This document shows positions 62,267 through 64,000 of a DNA stretch of 64,000 nt, in pieces (position 1 is the stretch's first letter; each line of letters opens with the position of its first letter). Below the pieces are notes generated by a model. That model had not been told where the DNA came from and searched no databases. It saw only the letters and a list, made by a program, of their open reading frames with translations. A program made the translations under genes and the position numbers. The DNA comes from Clostridium aceticum (GTDB lineage: Bacteria; Bacillota; Clostridia; Peptostreptococcales; Natronincolaceae). The stretch is from NCBI RefSeq assembly GCF_001042715.1, contig NZ_CP009687.1:558001-622000 (forward strand). Reading direction: 5' to 3'.

Positions 62267-63541
62267 ATGTCTAGATTTGAGGATAAAAAGCAATTAAAAT
62301 GCTCCTTTTGTGGTAAGTCTCAGGATCAAGTAAGGAGGTTGATTGCTGGTCCTAATGTATATATTTGTGATGAGTGTATAGAGTTATGTCAAGAGATTAT
62401 TCAAGAAGAATTTGATGAGAACCTTGATGTTGACTTAGTAGATCTACCTAAGCCGCAGGAAATTAAGTCTATATTAGATCAATATGTTATAGGGCAGGAA
62501 AAGGCTAAAAAGGCTCTGGCGGTAGCTGTATATAATCATTACAAAAGAGTGAATATGGATGTTAAAAGTGAAGATGTTGAACTGCAGAAAAGTAATATTG
62601 TTATGTTGGGGCCTACAGGTTCTGGTAAGACGTTATTGGCTCAAACCTTGGCAAAGCTTTTAAACGTTCCCTTTGCTATCGCAGATGCAACTTCTTTAAC
62701 AGAAGCAGGATATGTAGGAGAAGATGTAGAAAACATTTTATTGAAACTAATCCAGTCAGCTGATTATGATATAGAAAAAGCAGAAAAGGGTATTATTTAT
62801 ATCGATGAAGTAGATAAAATAGCTAAGAAATCAGAAAATCCTTCCATTACTCGGGATGTAAGTGGAGAAGGTGTACAACAAGCACTATTGAAAATCTTAG
62901 AGGGAACAGTAGCAAGCGTTCCACCTCAAGGGGGCAGGAAGCACCCTCATCAAGAGTTTATACAAATAGATACAACCAATATTTTGTTTATTTGTGGTGG
63001 GGCATTTGATGGCATAGATAAAATCATCCAGAAACGTACTGGAAAGAATTCTATGGGATTTGGCGCAGAAATTGCAAGTAAACAAAAAGTAGATATAGGT
63101 GCTTTGTTACAACAGATTCAACCTGAGGATTTACTAAAGTATGGTTTGATTCCTGAATTTGTAGGTAGATTACCAGTAGTAGTTACCTTGGATCAATTGG
63201 ATGAAGCTGCTTTAATTCAAATTCTAACAGAACCTAAAAATGCCTTAGTAAGACAGTATAAGCGACTATTTGAAATCGAAGATGTTAATTTAGATTTCGA
63301 AACAGACGCTTTAGAGTTCATTGCTAAGCGAGCTATTGAAAGAAAAACAGGAGCTAGAGGACTTAGAGGTATTGTAGAAGGCCTTTTGATGGATATTATG
63401 TATGATGTCCCCTCTAGGGATGATATTGATAAAATTACCATTACAAAGGACACAGTAATGAAGGGTGAAGAACCAACGATTACATTAAAAAGTCCTAATG
63501 CAACAAAAAGCAAAAAGAAACCTAAAGAATCAGCATCCTAA
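62267..63541 (+). CDS. clpX: ATP-dependent Clp protease ATPase ClpX
   Basis: 424 aa. The start is ATG 62267 behind GAGGTG; an upstream in-frame start at 62243 lies within the site region. N-terminal zinc-binding domain [11 protein letters not shown]...CDEC (14-43), Walker A GPTGSGKT, Walker [10 protein letters not shown], sensor motifs and the IGF-type loop replaced by GFGAE region; C-terminal arginine finger region GARGLR. It unfolds tagged substrates for ClpP. Confidence 0.96.
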   Translation: MSRFEDKKQLKCSFCGKSQDQVRRLIAGPNVYICDECIELCQEIIQEEFDENLDVDLVDLPKPQEIKSILDQYVIGQEKAKKALAVAVYNHYKRVNMDVKSEDVELQKSNIVMLGPTGSGKTLLAQTLAKLLNVPFAIADATSLTEAGYVGEDVENILLKLIQSADYDIEKAEKGIIYIDEVDKIAKKSENPSITRDVSGEGVQQALLKILEGTVASVPPQGGRKHPHQEFIQIDTTNILFICGGAFDGIDKIIQKRTGKNSMGFGAEIASKQKVDIGALLQQIQPEDLLKYGLIPEFVGRLPVVVTLDQLDEAALIQILTEPKNALVRQYKRLFEIEDVNLDFETDALEFIAKRAIERKTGARGLRGIVEGLLMDIMYDVPSRDDIDKITITKDTVMKGEEPTITLKSPNATKSKKKPKESAS

Positions 63542-63543
63542 TA

Positions 63544-63581
63544 AAAAAACCCTAAGTTATGATCATAACTTAGGGTTTTTT
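63544..63581. terminator. Bidirectional terminator between clpX and chromate gene
   Basis: Perfect 19-bp palindrome centred at 63562/63563, A run on the left and T run on the right, serving both convergent genes. Confidence 0.92.
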
Positions 63582-63605
63582 ATGGTTCTGAGGAACTGTC
63601 TTGGC
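63582..63605 (+). repeat. Short REP-like fragment
   Basis: TCTGAGGAACTGTC matches the centre of the repeat at 12452-12467; the rest has been lost. Confidence 0.45.
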
Positions 63606-63612
63606 GCCATAT

Positions 63613-64000
63613 TTAGAAGGAATAAAAGACGATTCCCAGTATACCTGACAATAAAATGACCCCTATGGGATGCAGCTTGAATTTGTATAAAATTATAAAA
63701 ACGATACAAGCAATAATGAAACTGCGCAAATCAATAATAGAAGTTTGAAAGAGAGCTACGCAGGCGGCAGCAATCAAACCGATGACAGCAGGACGGATGC
63801 CACCAAAAACTCCTTCAACAAAGGGAGAATCTTTATACTGGATGATTAGGCGAGCCAAAGTAGTGACAAGAATGAAGGATACTAAAACAACGCCTAGGGT
63901 AGCAAGGACAGCTCCTACTACGCCGTATAGTCTAAAACCTATAAAGGTAGCACTATTAATAGCAATGGGACCAGGGGACATTTCGGAGATGGCAATAATA
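63613..64000 (-). CDS. Chromate transporter ChrA (partial, C-terminal part)
   Basis: Partial; the N-terminus lies beyond the right edge and 129 codons are visible. The protein reads IIAISEMSPGPIAINSATFIG from the edge (split here as SEMSPGPIAIN and SATFIGFRLYG), the conserved ChrA motif, then GIRPAVIGLIAAA. Four or so helices are present. ChrA exports chromate or takes up related anions; half-length forms of about 190 aa occur in pairs in Clostridia, and the stop position fits a half-length protein. The visible part looks intact. Confidence 0.87.
   Translation of the reverse strand, partial: IIAISEMSPGPIAINSATFIGFRLYGVVGAVLATLGVVLVSFILVTTLARLIIQYKDSPFVEGVFGGIRPAVIGLIAAACVALFQTSIIDLRSFIIACIVFIILYKFKLHPIGVILLSGILGIVFYSF

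Overview
The window is AT-rich DNA from a low-GC, Gram-positive, anaerobic, spore-forming member of the Clostridia. The gene content best fits an Alkaliphilus/Natronincola-like lineage; this is inferred from gene content and style, not from a search. Supporting points are lipoproteins with Gram-positive lipoboxes, many TTG/GTG starts behind strong Shine-Dalgarno sites, T-box and SAM-I riboswitches, spore-cortex type enzymes (CwlD-like amidase, PdaA-like deacetylase), ferredoxin-dependent 2-oxoacid oxidation, and MntR-like and Fur-like operators.

Layout. 1-3 kb: truncated ZIP metal transporter, convergent deacetylase and CwlD-like amidase, small membrane protein. 3-8 kb: HisRS-like protein with a short C-terminus, CbiM/CbiQ/CbiO-type Ni/Co ECF transporter, QueG-like iron-sulfur protein. 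8-12.3 kb: four-gene Mn/Zn ABC transporter behind a MntR-like box. 12.5-17 kb: MerT-like gene with an in-frame UGA (likely selenocysteine), then an iron block (DUF2325, DUF3793, flavodoxin, FeoB) with two Fur boxes. 17-23.6 kb: chemoreceptor, Icd/aconitase/NifV-like synthase operon, CheW. 23.7-28 kb: SbcCD. 28-32 kb: nitroreductase-like protein, YjiH-type membrane protein, YchF. 32-35.5 kb: LarC/LarE/LarB nickel-pincer cofactor genes. 35.6-38.6 kb: two tandem SAM-I riboswitches and a methionine ABC transporter. 38.8-44.3 kb: acyl-CoA ligase, aminotransferase and four-subunit 2-oxoacid:ferredoxin oxidoreductase. 44.4-46 kb: frameshifted glycosyltransferase and a small HTH protein. 46.4-49.8 kb: T-box and a type-2 IleRS with a swapped signature motif. 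50-58.7 kb: PrcB/Gmad2 lipoprotein, DsrE-like protein, class V aminotransferase, pyruvate carboxylase, orphan histidine kinase. 59-64 kb: LacI regulator, trigger factor, ClpP, ClpX, truncated chromate transporter.

How it fits together. Metal handling is the strongest theme: ZIP, Ni/Co ECF, Mn/Zn ABC, Fe(II) FeoB, a Hg-type MerT and chromate transport. The Ni/Co importer and the LarBCE genes could serve the same nickel economy. Carbon flow can be read as pyruvate to oxaloacetate (Pyc), then citrate or homocitrate (NifV-like synthase), then aconitase and Icd to a 2-oxo acid. The 39-44 kb operon looks like an amino-acid fermentation module: transamination, oxidative decarboxylation to acyl-CoA with ferredoxin reduction, and a CoA ligase.

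The standout observation is the MerT-like gene at 12545-12853: an in-frame TGA sits at the second position of the Hg-binding Cys-Cys pair and is followed by a hairpin of the bacterial SECIS type. Also notable are the GXHH signature in IleRS, a mobile MITE-like repeat family with target-site duplications, and the tandem SAM-I riboswitches. No tRNA, rRNA, CRISPR array, prophage or complete insertion sequence was seen.
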